Position numbers and translations under genes: made by a program
The notes under the pieces: generated by a model
What the model saw: the letters and a program-made list of their open reading frames with translations, nothing else
Told to the model about the DNA's origin: nothing
Database searches by the model: none
Source of the DNA: Escallonia rubra
Taxonomy: Eukaryota > Streptophyta > Magnoliopsida > Escalloniales > Escalloniaceae
Assembly: GCA_033065855.1 (NCBI GenBank)
Contig: JAVXUO010000831.1
Span: forward strand, 392,001 to 456,000
DNA: 64,000 nucleotides
Direction of reading: 5' to 3'
Shown here: piece after piece, positions 1-11,055 of the stretch
How the letters are laid out: each line of letters starts with the position of its first letter
How positions within the stretch are numbered: position 1 is the first letter of the stretch

Positions 1-200
1 CGGTTGACGGTGGATGGTGGTCCCCGAGGTTGAGGTGAATGCCGACGGTGCAAGGAGAGGTGTACAGTGGTCGCTGAGTTGGAGGTTGACGCCGACGGTG
101 CGGGGGAGCAGTGGACGATGGTCGCGGAGGCGGAGATGGACGACGACGGTGCGGGGGAGAGCTGAACGGTGGTCGCCGAACTGGAGGTCGACACCGATGG
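1..200. repeat. GC-rich minisatellite, about 51-bp period
   Basis: About four imperfect copies of a 50-51-bp unit are visible. The landmark GACGGTGC or its variant recurs near 44, 94, 145 and 196. The tract is GC-rich, unlike the AT-rich sequence after it, and is open in one frame, but its product is repetitive and resembles no protein I recognise. It may be an eroded captured exon in a DNA transposon. It runs off the left edge of the window. Confidence 0.6.
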
Positions 201-375
201 TTTGATAGGGAGAGGGAGAAAGAAGAAGCCAAGGAGGCACTGACGGTTTGTCGGCGGAGTAATGAGAAGACTGAAACATTTAGGGCTTAAGGGACTATAT
301 ATATATAAATGGATGGACGGCTGAGATTATTTGGTGCATAGGGTAAGCATAACGGGGTGGGTACAGGTCGCGGGG

Positions 376-551
376 CGAGTCGGATACCGGGGCGAATTAT
401 ATAGAATATCATACTCGACCCTAACCTGCTACGGTTTTTTTTTTAAAATACCATACCCGCCCCATAGCCCGGTCGAAGTAAAAAAAATCCGCTCCTAACG
501 GGGTGAAGCGGGGCGAAGATCCGCCGAGTGCGGATCTAATTGCCATCCCTA
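376..551. mobile_element. possible hAT-like TIR element, right end only
   Basis: The stretch is rich in GGGGCG and CCGGGG-type motifs and ends in TTGCCATCCCTA, the complement of TAGGGATGGCAA. Many plant hAT-like non-autonomous elements have termini of this kind. The left end is not identifiable and the 8-bp target duplication cannot be checked, so the class is a guess from the terminus alone. Confidence 0.3.
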
Positions 552-2335
552 TCTACAAGGGTTCAGTTCTCAGAACTCGATCAGGGTCTAGATAATAGTT
601 ATTGATAAGCTTGAAACTCAAGTAAACCAAAACAAATTCGCAACTATTGACAATTTTATGGACAGTTAGTGCCAACTAAAATTTTTATGGGCTGGGCATG
701 AATAGATATAATCGAGCTTGTAGATGGAGAGGGCTATTTAGGCACTAGGTTTTCAAGACTGGGCTTGGCATGGTCGGATCCTAGGGCTCGTTCAACCCGC
801 CCAAGTTGCGGGCCTAGCATTGAAGTCTCAAATCTCGCGTCTAGACGGAATTGTGTTTGCCTGCTTGGGGATCAAAGGCTTGTCAGATCACTCTAGGAAA
901 ATTGTAGGTCAGGGAGAACGGATAATATAGTAGAAAATATTGTGTACTCATGAACTAATCGTCTCGAGCATATAAGACCGTCAAATATGTTGTAAGACAA
1001 CTTCTGCCACCGTTAGCCCCTCATTCTGTTTGATCACCACCTCTTGATCTAACGACTCTAAATAATCAGATGCCATATTTGTTTGACAATATAGCCAAAA
1101 AAATGGGCAATCTAATACAACCTCTAAATCTCACCATAACATATGGTCTTGCTACAGCAAAGAAAATTCCCAAAGGCAAACAAAGAGAACTAGGGGTGTA
1201 TCATTTTTGACTAATAATAAGTCTCACATTGAATTTTGCTTCTAAAGATATAACTTAAAACGTGGGAATGCAGAATGGTTACCCATAGCTCATCTCGAGC
1301 ATTTTCAGGCACCATGTAGTGGCCTAGTTTGTGTAGCCCCTGTCTGGGGTCCAATTCTTACAGCCCAACAGGGTTTCGGCAAGTAGCCCTTAAGGGTCTA
1401 GTTATCATAACTCTGGCAAGTGTGTAATTCTCAACGTCATCAAAGGAACAATAAAGTACCTGTCGGATGGGGATGTCATCCGTACGAATATTTATTTGCT
1501 TATTTAAGTATATTGTAATTCTCTCTCTTACTCTTGGTATATATTTCTACTCTTCAACTAAAAAAACAAAGTAGCCTACAAAGAACTCAATTCTCACAAC
1601 TCTACCCGGATCTAGATAATAGGCTAGTAACCTAAACCCAAGTGGATGCGAGTCTTGTACTTGTATCCGAGAAGTCATAACTAAAATTAATTGAGTAAAA
1701 GTCTAAATAAAAGATAAAGTTTAAAATTTTTAAGCAATAACCAAAAATCAAGGTGACAGTGGATATGCATGATGCAAACCTTTACATGCCTTAGACCAGA
1801 ATAAATATATTCATAAAAAAACTCGTAAATCAGTAGAAATGTGGAATTTTAAACTGGTAGATTGGGGTTCGGCACCAAGATATGAATGTTTCTCTATCTC
1901 CTTGTACTTGCGAAGTTTTAGAAAAGGTGAAGCAAGGTGTCGTGGTCTGTACGTTTATCATATTCGTTTTCTATTTTTTACAATGATGATAAAAAAGATT
2001 ATTTTTTGTGTATTTTTACCATTTTCTGTTTTCGTTTTGAGAAAAATTACTTAAACAGTGACAAAAAACTGAAAACACCTTCGAGATGTTTTAGCTTTTT
2101 TCACCCAAACTTAACCCAATGTAAGAAAAAGTAGGTAATTTTTTTTTGGTGAAAATGATAAAAGTAGTTTTTAACTGAATACGAAAATCATGAAATATAA
2201 AAATACAATATGAAAACAAAAAAAGAATATGGTCACATGCCTTGAAGCCTCCCTAGTGGTGGGAGCCTCATGCCTGGGCTAGTCCTTTAACCCCTTTATT
2301 TTCAGCTTTCAGAATTGCCCAAACCCAGCAGAGTT
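552..2335. other. AT-rich non-coding stretch
   Basis: No gene is supported here. A diverged direct repeat of about 70 bp occurs at 553-623 and 1576-1642 and shares TCTAGATAATA. A remnant of glutaredoxin-flank sequence lies at 1143-1280 and is listed separately. The rest is AT-rich spacer. The short open frames near 1839-2134 are low-complexity F/K-rich chance frames. Confidence 0.5.
1143..1280. repeat. diverged copy of the glutaredoxin 3' flank
   Basis: This stretch aligns by eye with 9451-9580 and with its unit 2 partner near 26705-26840. Shared blocks include AGCAAAGAAAATT, AAAGGCAAAC, AGAGAACTA, TAAGTCTCACA and ATAACTTAA. It is clearly more diverged than the two units are from each other. 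It is probably a relic of an older copy of the glutaredoxin block whose gene is gone. Confidence 0.5.
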
Positions 2336-2350
2336 AAAACAAAAGTCGGG

Positions 2351-4507
2351 CTTAGTGGTATACACCTGGGAAAGCATTGCCCTCGGGTGAACCATCTACT
2401 TTTTGCAGATGACTCAATTTTATTTTTTCAAATTTCCCCTCTCAGTTGCGAGTTCCTGAAAATTTTATTGGATAGTTACTGTGAGCAATCAAGGCAAAAA
2501 ATCAATCTGGAAAAGTCCACGGTCACTTTTAGTCCTAATACCTCCGCTAGCATTCGTGAATATGTTAAATATATTCTTGGAATCTCCTATAGCAAGAAGT
2601 TTGGGAAATACTTGGGAATCAGTTTGGACATTGTCACTCATAGAAAAGAATTTTTCGGGGACATGATATTCAAGGTACAACAAAAGTGTGCTGGATGGAA
2701 AAGCTTGCTTTTGAATAAGGCGGGCATGAAAACTCTCATTAAATCAGTCATATCTTCTCTCCTAATCTACAATATGCAGGTTTTCAAGTTTCCCCAATAC
2801 ACATGCGAAAAGTTGGATAACATTTTCAACAACTTCTTCTGGGCTGGAACAAACAAGGATAAAGCTTTACATCTCGTTAACTGGTTTACATTATGTGGGC
2901 CGACATCATCTGAAGGTTTGGGTTTAAAAAAAACAGATTTATTTAATTCGGCTCTCCTAGCCAAAACTAGTTGGTCTGTTCTACACAACCATAGATCTCT
3001 TATCAGCCAGATTTTTCAAAGAAAATTTTGCTCTAGACAGAGTTTCCTAGAATGTAAACAACCTCAGAATTGTTCGTGGGCTTGGAGAGGAATTTTACAT
3101 GGTAGGGATTGTTTACTCCAAGATCTTAGATGGCAAGTCGGCAATGGGCAAACTATTAAAATATGGGAAGACTCCTGGATCAAAGATATTGAACCCTCGG
3201 TCCTTCGAGAAGCACGATTTAGGGAGCTAAATAGCCAAAAACTAGAAGCCTATATCCAAGACAATCAATGGAACATGCAAAAGTTGAGATCTATTCTTCC
3301 AGAAAATATATGTTCAAGCATCCGGAGTATCCACATCGGTGAAGGTAATTTTCCTGATAAGATCATTTGGAATCAAACACCATCGGGCTTCTATTCAGCA
3401 GCATCTGGATATCAAGCTTTGTACAATAAAGCAGCTCTGAAGCTAGAAGAGAAGATATCAGATTTTAATCCGGGCAACACCATTCCATCCAAAACCTGGA
3501 GCAAATTGTGGAAACTAAAATTGGCACACAAGAATCAACTTTTTCTTTGGCAGGTACTCTTGAGAAGATTACCAACTCTGGATAGATTAGCAAAATTTGG
3601 AATTAGCAATACCAATAGTTGCAGCTTTTGCAATTCACATGTGGAAACAATCAATCATGTTTTCTTCAAATGCTCTGGCGCGCGTGCGGTATGGTTCGGA
3701 TTGGCAATTCAAACTCAAACGCAACCAAATATTCCAAGTTTCATGGAGTGGCTCATAGCCTGGATCAATAAAGGGAATGCTCCTAAAAGATCTCAATCCA
3801 AAATGGCAACCACCATATTTATTACAATATGGCAGATCTGGCTACATCGTAATGTTGTTATCTTCAAAGGAGAAGCCTTCAATCCGATGATCATCATAAG
3901 GACAGTTCAAGCTCAAGTCCAATCTACTTGGAATTCATTTCTTGACGCATCATCAAGCCTACAGAAAAACGGGATCGTGAAAGCATTCCAGTCATCAATT
4001 TTCAGACCTACAGCCTCGTACAATTTTCATGAAAACATTTGCTCGTGTCATGGTCGACAAATATGTTTCGTGTTAATAGGATCTCATTTCCAACAACACA
4101 GGCAAACAGGACTTGGGATCTGCATTTCAAAGCCGTTAGGACACAAATGAGGTTTATTTGTATGCACATACTTCTCTCAAGACCCTTTTATTTCACAAGC
4201 TCTTGCTGTTTTAAATACTTTGAAATGGGCAAAACAAAATAATATGGCCCATATTGTCTTATATACTAACTCTGATCATTTAATTGCCCAGATATCGGGA
4301 ACGGAGGCGATTAGTGCCATTGCTGCCCCTATTTTGTATGATATTTGCAAGATCAGTACCTATTTTCATCATTGTCGGGTAATATTAGGGAGCAAACGAC
4401 TACTTCAAGAAGCGGCCAGACTTGCCACTTTTGCTTGCAAGGCTAGATCGGAAGTCTCTATGACATGGGACAATGGATTAGATGCTTTTCGATCTATGAA
4501 TGTATAA
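2351..4507 (+). pseudogene. LINE ORF2 fragment: RT palm to zf-RVT to RNase H
   Basis: The frame entered at 2351 carries HLLFADDS, the catalytic FADD form of the reverse transcriptase box, followed by the thumb/connection region typical of plant LINEs (KYLGI, GWKSLLLNKAG, FFWAG). A zf-RVT domain near 3500-3700 has the CSFC and HVFFKC spacing (WKLKLAHKNQLFLWQ, CSFCNSHVETINHVFFKC). The frame stops at about 4150. A second frame (4220-4507) continues with an RNase H-like C-terminus containing TNSDHL and KWAKQ, so at least one frameshift separates them. The apparent frame start at 2315 is host sequence before the insertion plus a non-ATG codon and is not a real start. The gene is dead. Confidence 0.88.
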
Positions 4508-4635
4508 TGGATAATGTCTAGCTCCTAGCTTTTTATTTTAATTTATGTTCAATGTCTGTAATATATGTTACAATCCTTTGTATGACCGGGACGGTTTATT
4601 ATGTATAATATTTCTCTTCTAAACCAAAAAAAAAA
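2351..4635 (+). mobile_element. 5'-truncated L1-type LINE retrotransposon
   Basis: The insertion is flanked by a perfect 15-bp direct repeat, AAAACAAAAGTCGGG, at 2336-2350 and 4636-4650. It ends in an A-rich tail (about 4625-4639) that overlaps the second repeat copy. A poly(A) end, a long target duplication and 5' truncation are the signature of target-primed reverse transcription. The element starts inside ORF2, just upstream of the reverse transcriptase FADD motif, so ORF1, the endonuclease and most of the fingers/palm region are missing. It cannot be autonomous. Confidence 0.9.
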
Positions 4636-4650
4636 AAAACAAAAGTCGGG

Positions 4651-5249
4651 TGACTCATGCCACCACCTTAATCCCATACACAGCCCACTTGTGGGTTACA
4701 CGTGCTTTTTATGATGTAAACAAATTCGAGATCAAGCAGGCCTCTGAAACTTGCAAAACGAGATCGAGCCAGCTAATCGACGCCTTTGACAATTACTGAG
4801 ACCACCATCACCCTTTCTTAGCCCAGGCTGCCAATTTCCTCTGAACTGCCCACCGAGATTAGGTGACAACTTGAACTTGTGAAGATGATCGGCAGCGAGA
4901 AGTATCACTGAAACCCAAAAACCCAAACCCTAGGTTCAAGGTCGACAGAATATCACAGTTGGATGTGATCTGTTACTTAATGAGCTTTTTCTTTGTGATC
5001 ATACATTAAAGTACTCGGTTTGTATTTTTCGTCTGCTTTGGCTGCATTTTCCTCCACTCTGTATGTCTGTGCTTTCTTGTCCAGTTGCCTAGATATCACC
5101 TTCTTTGCTACTTCCACTCGTGTCTACCCTTACCTCCAAATGAAGAGAAGAAAGTATACCTTTATACCCATTTCTCTGCAGAGACCCACTTCTCACGGCT
5201 GAGTTCCCGTGCCTCCCTTTAATTCCATAAAACCATTAACTAAATTAAG
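4651..5249. other. spacer, no gene seen
   Basis: This is the host sequence resuming after the LINE target duplication. It has no open frame with recognisable protein similarity and no clear repeat. Confidence 0.4.
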
Positions 5250-5284
5250 AGAGGAGAGAGAGAGAGAGAGAGAGAAAGAGAGAT
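5250..5284. repeat. GA microsatellite
   Basis: A near-pure GA run that continues as GA-rich sequence to about 5325. The same position relative to the Mutator-like TIR (just inside it) is also GA-rich in the intact element at 16467-18178, so this may be the inner edge of a related element. Confidence 0.7.
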
Positions 5285-5329
5285 GAGCAGATAGAGAGAT
5301 GAACAGAGAAAGAGATGAGTGGGGAAGAT

Positions 5330-5535
5330 GGGTAGGAAAATTACGAATTTGCCCATGCCAAAATGGCATGTGCACCGCACATGATCACTTAACGTCCAAA
5401 ATTGAACGGACGTCCAATTTTGGAGTTATTTGCAACGGTTTTGTCAACTTCGAGGGACATTATTGTAAAAGTTGTAAACACAGGGGGCAAAGTGCAAAAA
5501 CGTGTAAACTTCAGGGGATAGTTTTGAAATTAACA
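5330..5535. mobile_element. solo terminal inverted repeat of the 16.5-kb MULE family
   Basis: This segment matches the right TIR of the intact Mutator-like element (about 17970-18178) over roughly 200 bp. Shared blocks include TTTGCCCATGCCAAAA, GGCATGTGC, CTTAACGTCC, CCAATTTTGGAG, GGCAAAGTGCAAAAACGTGT and TTTTGNAATTAAC. No partner left end is found upstream to 4651. It is therefore a solo or truncated end, more diverged than the two TIRs of the intact element. Confidence 0.75.
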
Positions 5536-6888
5536 AAAAAAAAATGGTTACCAAACGCGCTTTTTTTTCTAATTTCCAAAACTGGAAAAAAAATATATCA
5601 AACGGGGCCTTAGTTTCTCAATACGTTGTTGGCAACGGTGGAGGAGCAAAAAATTTGCATGAAGTGAGCACCTCATTGGGCAAAAACAATTCCTAAGCAT
5701 AACTATTGTCAGAATTTACAAAACCCAACAAACACGTATTCTAACTGAGCATATGCCGGCTGAGCATCATTTACTATTTTGTTGATAATCTATTCACAAA
5801 CCTGACCCTTTGCGAGTTACCTCACAAATTTTTTTGTCCACAAGTACCTTAAATAGACTGAGATTTTTTTGTCAAGCACATGAAGTGCAAGTATACACAA
5901 GCATGACAAAGTTGAATAGGCAGTACACTACACTAGATATAGTAAGAGAAAAACCCATCACGTTAGGCAGCAATTAATTTTTCCGACGATGACAAGAAAG
6001 TAAGAGCAAAATGTAGTGTATTTGTAAAGAGAAGCAATACAATATTGACAGAGAGTACAGAGCTACAGAACATGTCCGAATATGTACACATGTATGCTGG
6101 ATAAACATCAATGAAATATTAGTAAAATGGCTTCTTATCGCAGAGAATTAAAGTACGGTAACATAATGAAAGTACACCTTCTTTCAGGTCAGAGTAGGTT
6201 TAAGCCTAATACACTGACTTTCTTTCCCCATTCCAAAACCCCAAGATATGAACATGCTTGAAATTGTCACACAAGAATCACAACTAGAATCATAAAGCGA
6301 GCCATTTTGGTTCCTACTTTCCAAATTCCCAATATGAAACTAAAAATTTTCCAATTCCTAAAATCTAAAATTAAAATTTCCTAATCCGATAACTCTAAAT
6401 TGGAACAACAATTATGTTAACTACTGATAAGGGATTCAAGGAATTCAACCATTTAAGAAACACTGATCTTACCTTACTTTGACCTTTGGGTGTTGAGAAA
6501 TTAGGGTTGAATGCTTAAAAGTAGATTTAATAACGCCCAAACCAATTCAAATTCGAGAATATGAGAAGAGGAAAAACATTGGTTGGTGGGAAATTCCACT
6601 GTGAAAATTACTGTCAGCCATCCGTGCTATGTGCTATGTGCAGAGTGTTGACGTTATTTATTTGGTCTCCATTTTTTTTTGTTTATTTTTGTAAGTTTAT
6701 CGGTTAAAATGACTAAAAGGACACTTCTTTTAAGTGTCCCCACAATTTTTAGGTATTTTGACATGTAGAACGACTAAAAAGCCATTTCCTTCAAGCATTT
6801 TTATAAACTTTTAGGTGGGTAATTTTGTCATTGCGAGCTAAAAATACCGTACAAATTGGAAAAAAGTTGGAGCAAGAGGTGGGCACCT
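5536..6888. other. AT-rich spacer with a TIR-like scar
   Basis: No gene is seen. At 5583-5612 the sequence ends ATCAAACGGGGCC followed by TTA. GGCCCCGTTTGAT is a terminus shared by many plant hAT and Harbinger-like non-autonomous elements, but no left end was found. The rest is AT-rich and featureless by eye. Confidence 0.35.
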
Positions 6889-7322
6889 GTCACGCCCCCA
6901 AAATAGAAGTCGTGACTGTAATCAAAGTTCTTGAAATACCGCTATAATTCTGGTGACATTGGTATAAACAGAGCAACTGAATCCCTTAAAATAAAATATC
7001 TCCATACAATAACAATCAAATACAATCCATTCTCTTAATAATCCCTTACAAAATAATCTACTAAACGCAACGGCTAAAACAAATTACAACGAGTCAATTC
7101 AATCAAATTACCCAGATCAGTGTAAAGTTCTCAAACTAAAACTATAAAGTTTAATTAACTATAACAAACTCTCAAAACTTCAACGCTATCATAAGAATCC
7201 TTAGTCACTTCCTTCACTTGTGGCAAGGCCAAGGTAGAGTAAAAGGGTGAGCTTGAATAGCCTATAGTAAGGTACCAAAAACGACAAGACATCAAAGTAA
7301 AACTAACAGATTCGAACGATAA

Positions 7323-7397
<75 letters not shown>

Positions 7398-8508
7398 GAG
7401 AACGCTACACAACAAAAATATACGATGACTATATTGGTCATAAGACCCAAATGTTAAACTAAACGTACAAACATAAAACATGTGCTACCGGTAGCATGTT
7501 AGGCGTCTATTGATCGCCATGATATAAACAAACATATCCAAAGGACCCTCTCAAATTTGAGAGTTATTCAAACATAGTCATTTAAGGATTAAAAAAAATA
7601 ATAAAATTGATAGATCACATTCAGACCCCGATACCAGTTTACCTGATCCTGAAAAGGATTTATTATGTGAAGACCAATAAGCACATGTTCTCGAGGTATA
7701 TGGGCAGAGGAAAAAAAAATCTCAAGATACACGGGCAGGGAGCAAATACTAGTGCAACACAAAATAGAAGAAACATGAACCAGTATCATTTCATGTGATG
7801 GGAAGGTTTAGTTGACCAGAATTCAACACCTGAACTTTTACCACAATAAGGAGAGGAATACTTGACTAAGTAAGGCACATAACATTACAATACTTGCATG
7901 AGGTGCCGAACAGTGTGACTGTCCAGGGGTGCACGGTTTCAAAGATAATTCGAATTGAATTTCTAAACCTGTACAATGGATGAACAAACAGAGATGGCAA
8001 GGAAGCGGAGCCTAAGAACAGGTTTTCATGGATGATCCCACACAAATGCTAAATTTCTCTTACACTAACAAAAATTCCAAACCCTTACAAAAAGATTTGA
8101 TCAACCCCGATGATTTTTCAGGTTTAAAGAAGGTATAACCCTTGCCACAACAAAAGTACGAATTCCCTTACCTTATACAAGAGTAAATTGGCAAAAGCTA
8201 AATCACCCACGCTACGCCACGCCAATCACACCAAAATTCTCCGAGACAAACAAATTTAGGGTTGAAATGAAGAGGAGAATGGAAGGGGCGGCAAGCAGGA
8301 AAGAAAACATAAAGTTGGAAGAAGAAGAAGAGAGTTATTTAAATAAAATCCTAATCGGCAAATTACGCAACACCCCCCCCCCCGCCACACCGAAAATTTT
8401 AGCCACTTATTCAAAAGGCACCAAAACTTTTCTAATATTACAAAAAGGCTACAACTTATTTATTTATTTTAAAGTGATAACACATCATAAATAAATATTG
8501 GGGTACAC
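6889..8508 (-). mobile_element. solo-LTR-like element, minus orientation (probable)
   Basis: The left edge reads TGTCACGCCCCC and the right edge GGGGTACACA. On the minus strand it therefore runs TGTGTACCCC...GGGGGCGTGACA, the long TGTAAYRCCC...GGGYRTTACA termini typical of Tekay/Del-type gypsy LTRs and of the solo LTR at 49169-52726. No 5-bp target duplication matches at these edges, so old age or an edge error is likely. A shorter copy with an internal deletion (about 7511-8405 lost) starts unit 2 at 25945-26184. Confidence 0.4.
7326..7394. repeat. TA microsatellite
   Basis: An uninterrupted TA run of about 68 bp. The tandem-duplication junction at about 25945 has a shortened TA run at the corresponding place, so this may have been a fragile or recombinogenic site. 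Confidence 0.95.
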
Positions 8509-9090
8509 ATGGGTTTTGACCCCACAGCAGTATCTCTGGTTATACATAGATTCTGCGCTCAACCCCCACCCAGCCAAGAAAGAGGAGGAAGGCCCTAGTT
8601 TCTTGTTTACTGCAAAGTAAGTTGAATTGGACAAAAAGGAACTACGTTTGTTTTGATGGCTTATTACAAGGAGATCAAAATCAGCATTTCTACTGCTGCA
8701 ATTGTTCATCAAACACCATATGAAAGATACTGCCACAACGTCGAACCCATCCTCAGTAATCTCATAGTTGAAAGTCACCACAGCGGATTTCCCAGTTGAT
8801 TACTTGCATTGCAGAGCCTGCTTAATTCATGGTGTTTTGATGAAAATTTGATGACCAGATGAGTACAAGGAGGAAGAAGATGGGAAAAGGGAGAGGGAGG
8901 GAGGATCATTAACAGCAGCACATCCTTAAAATCAGCCGAGATTTTAGGGATGTGCTGTTGACGGCAATCATCCGTTAACAATAGCAAGCCTGGTTTGCGT
9001 GGATGAAGATGACGGCCTGACAGGTGGACCACTATGAAGCTGCCACGTAGGGGGGTAGCAGCATGAGGCTGCTACCTGGTCAGCAGCAAA
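8509..9090. other. unit-1-specific stretch with hairpins
   Basis: This sequence has no counterpart in unit 2, where about 190 unrelated bases (26185-26375) occupy the same slot. No gene is supported. It contains two inverted repeats: 8911-8962 and 9054-9076, the latter a perfect 9-bp stem GGTAGCAGC/GCTGCTACC with a 5-nt loop. Confidence 0.5.
8911..8962. repeat. 21-bp-arm inverted repeat
   Basis: The left arm (8911-8933, beginning AACAGCAGCACATCC) pairs with the right arm (8940-8962) around a 6-nt loop. About 21 pairs form with two G-U-type positions. The arm length is like a small-RNA duplex, but there is no sign of transcription and the hairpin is short for a plant miRNA precursor. Confidence 0.6.
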
Positions 9091-10642
9091 ATCTTGTTCC
9101 TCAAGCAACTTACAAGCATACAACTAATTAAACAGTTTCCAAGCTGGAAAACAACTTAAAAGAGCATCAATTATCAAGAATGCAGCACTGTGATTTGAGG
9201 GGGAGTTTCCAGTTAAGGCACATGCAGCTGCTGGTTATTCACATATGCCTTAGCCTTCTTCCAGCTTAACAGTCGATAATTAATCCACATCTCAATCTTT
9301 GGATGTGGATCACAAGATTGTCACAATTAAGCTTGTCAGATCCAACAATCATACCTAATCGGATTCATGCCATGGCTGGGGTGGGGTGGTTTCGGTCGCA
9401 GCTTGCATATCATGCTGTCACTCATCTTTGCTCCTCCTCGTTCTTTACAATCATTGTTATAGCAAAGAAAATTGACAAAGGCAAACGAAGAGAACTATGG
9501 GTAAATCATTTTGACTAATGCACAAGTCTCACAAGAATCTTTTGTTTCTACATAACTTAACGTGGGCAATGTAGAATGACTACTTTCACTCTAGAGTGTA
9601 GAAAGGCCCAAAGTGTTTCAAATCATCACCTGATATATATGAAGAGATATTCTTAGACAAGGGTGATTACAATAAATAATTAAGAACTAGATTGGCGCTT
9701 ACAATCCTAGAAAAGAGAAACTGAATAGGCTTTTCATTGAGAAATTGAGTTGGTATCCCAGCAACGAGAAACTGAATAGGCTTTTCATTGAGGAAGTGAA
9801 TAAACTTATTGAGGGGAGGGGGGGTGACTTGGATCATACACAATGAGAACGATTTCCCTAGTTACTTCAAATGCACTTACCCTCCTTGTCTTGGATTCAA
9901 ATAATTTGCAAATCTAAGATAATGCAGGCTGTGCCTGTGGACAACGAATTTTGTGTCCTGCTACTGACAGGCTACGTAAGGTCACACGGGCAGTTTCAAT
10001 TGTGTGGTCTAGTAGGCTGAGGCCCTAGAGGAAGCTGCCAGAAGTATCGTACAAGCATCAACCCGTGGCAATTGTACGATGTGTTTGTTTTGAAGATAGA
10101 ATGGAGATAGAAAAATCGGAGACATGCCACTTGCTAGCAAGTCTGTGTATACTTGTATGTGAGGGAAGGATAGAGTGGTGAAGGATAGTTTTTTGCCTCT
10201 CTAGAGAAGCCCTAAAATGTGGTAGAGGCAGCAGTCACAATATTCTGTCTCCCTTCTCTTCTTCCACTGCTCGATCTGCCATACCACATTTGAGCTATTG
10301 GAGCATACATCACAGAAAGCAACTAAAACATGGTTACAGAAAGGGCCAAAATTACCTACAAGCTGATTAACTATGCTTTTAGGAAGGTTAATGCATCACC
10401 TCTACAAACATTCCAGCCACTTTCCTTTATAAATAGGCAGTGTATTAAAAAGAACACTGCGGTAATGCAGTTATTCATAAAACCAAGTATAACATTAAAG
10501 GGAATCATACATCAATACGGTCATTGACCAAGACTGTCATTATTTCGGTGCATACATATTCTCATGTCTATGTTACGTACTAATGTAGAAAGCCGCAGAT
10601 ATTGTCGCAATCATAACCTTTTTCGTCGGATTAGTGTTGATC
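9091..10642. other. GRX1 3' flank
   Basis: Downstream flank of the minus-strand gene GRX1, collinear with 26375-27886. Both units share an open frame of 67-71 codons (9303-9518 and 26575-26778), but in-frame indels and the lack of any recognisable domain argue against a gene. A TATA-like TTATAAATAGG lies near 10428 on the plus strand (27672 in unit 2). I see no gene behind it. Confidence 0.5.
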
Positions 10643-10951
10643 TTAGACCCATATAGCGTTGGCCTCAATGAGCATTGGCTTAAGCTTGCCCCTGACATTG
10701 AGGCTCATGACTTCATTGGATCCACCAACCAACTCGTTCCCTATGAATACACTTGGTACGCTTGGCTTACGCCCCATTTTCTTTAGCGCGCGCTCCATTT
10801 CCCGTCCGTTCTGAAGCTGGTCGAGCTCATAAACCGTGGGGTTCGCCCCAAAACCGCGTATTAGCATCTCAATTGTGTGGCATATGCAACAAGAGCTTTT
10901 GGTGAAGATCACGACCGGATCTTCAGCAGCCAATCTCTCCACCTCATCCAT
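10643..10951 (-). CDS. CC-type (class III) glutaredoxin, GRX1
   Basis: An intact, intronless 102-residue glutaredoxin. Class III glutaredoxins are land-plant proteins of the ROXY/GRXS/GRXC type. They act as small thiol oxidoreductases and as partners of TGA bZIP transcription factors, in cytosol and nucleus. In the sequence: the active site CCIC at residues 21-24 inside TKSSCCICHT; the cis-proline region PSVPSVFIG (Pro66); the glutathione-binding GGSNEV (76-81); and a C-terminus with an L-xx-ML pattern ending AIWV, a variant of the ALWL/ALWV ending that ROXY proteins use to contact TGA factors. Length matches the family. The ATG (10949-10951) is in good context and the only one near. The gene is a recent duplicate of GRX3 (differs at residues 59 and 81) and an older duplicate of GRX2 (8 differences). 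Specific function is not determined. Confidence 0.95.
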   Translation of the reverse strand: MDEVERLAAEDPVVIFTKSSCCICHTIEMLIRGFGANPTVYELDQLQNGREMERALKKMGRKPSVPSVFIGNELVGGSNEVMSLNVRGKLKPMLIEANAIWV

Positions 10952-11045
10952 AATATCTAGTACAAGATGATGAGAGGGAAAGCAAGGTGGTTTGTTTATG
11001 AAGCTTTAGGCTTGGGTTTGAGGAACTTGACCTCTTCGGAAGCCT

Positions 11046-11055
11046 CTTTATATAG
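11046..11055 (-). promoter_or_regulatory. TATA box of GRX1
   Basis: CTATATAAAG read on the minus strand, about 95 bp upstream of the GRX1 start codon. It is at a plausible distance for a short 5' leader and is conserved at 28290-28299 in unit 2. Confidence 0.65.

Noticed and set aside
7155..7481. 108-codon minus-strand frame
   Set aside because: Its centre is Tyr-Ile repeats encoded by the TA microsatellite.
6889..8508. Confident solo LTR call
   Set aside because: The termini fit the Tekay-like pattern but no target duplication matches, so it is kept only as a low-confidence feature.
9303..9518. Small gene conserved in both units (71 and 67 codons)
   Set aside because: Conserved only because the DNA is recently duplicated; in-frame indels and no recognisable domain. 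The older relative near 1143-1280 does not keep the frame.
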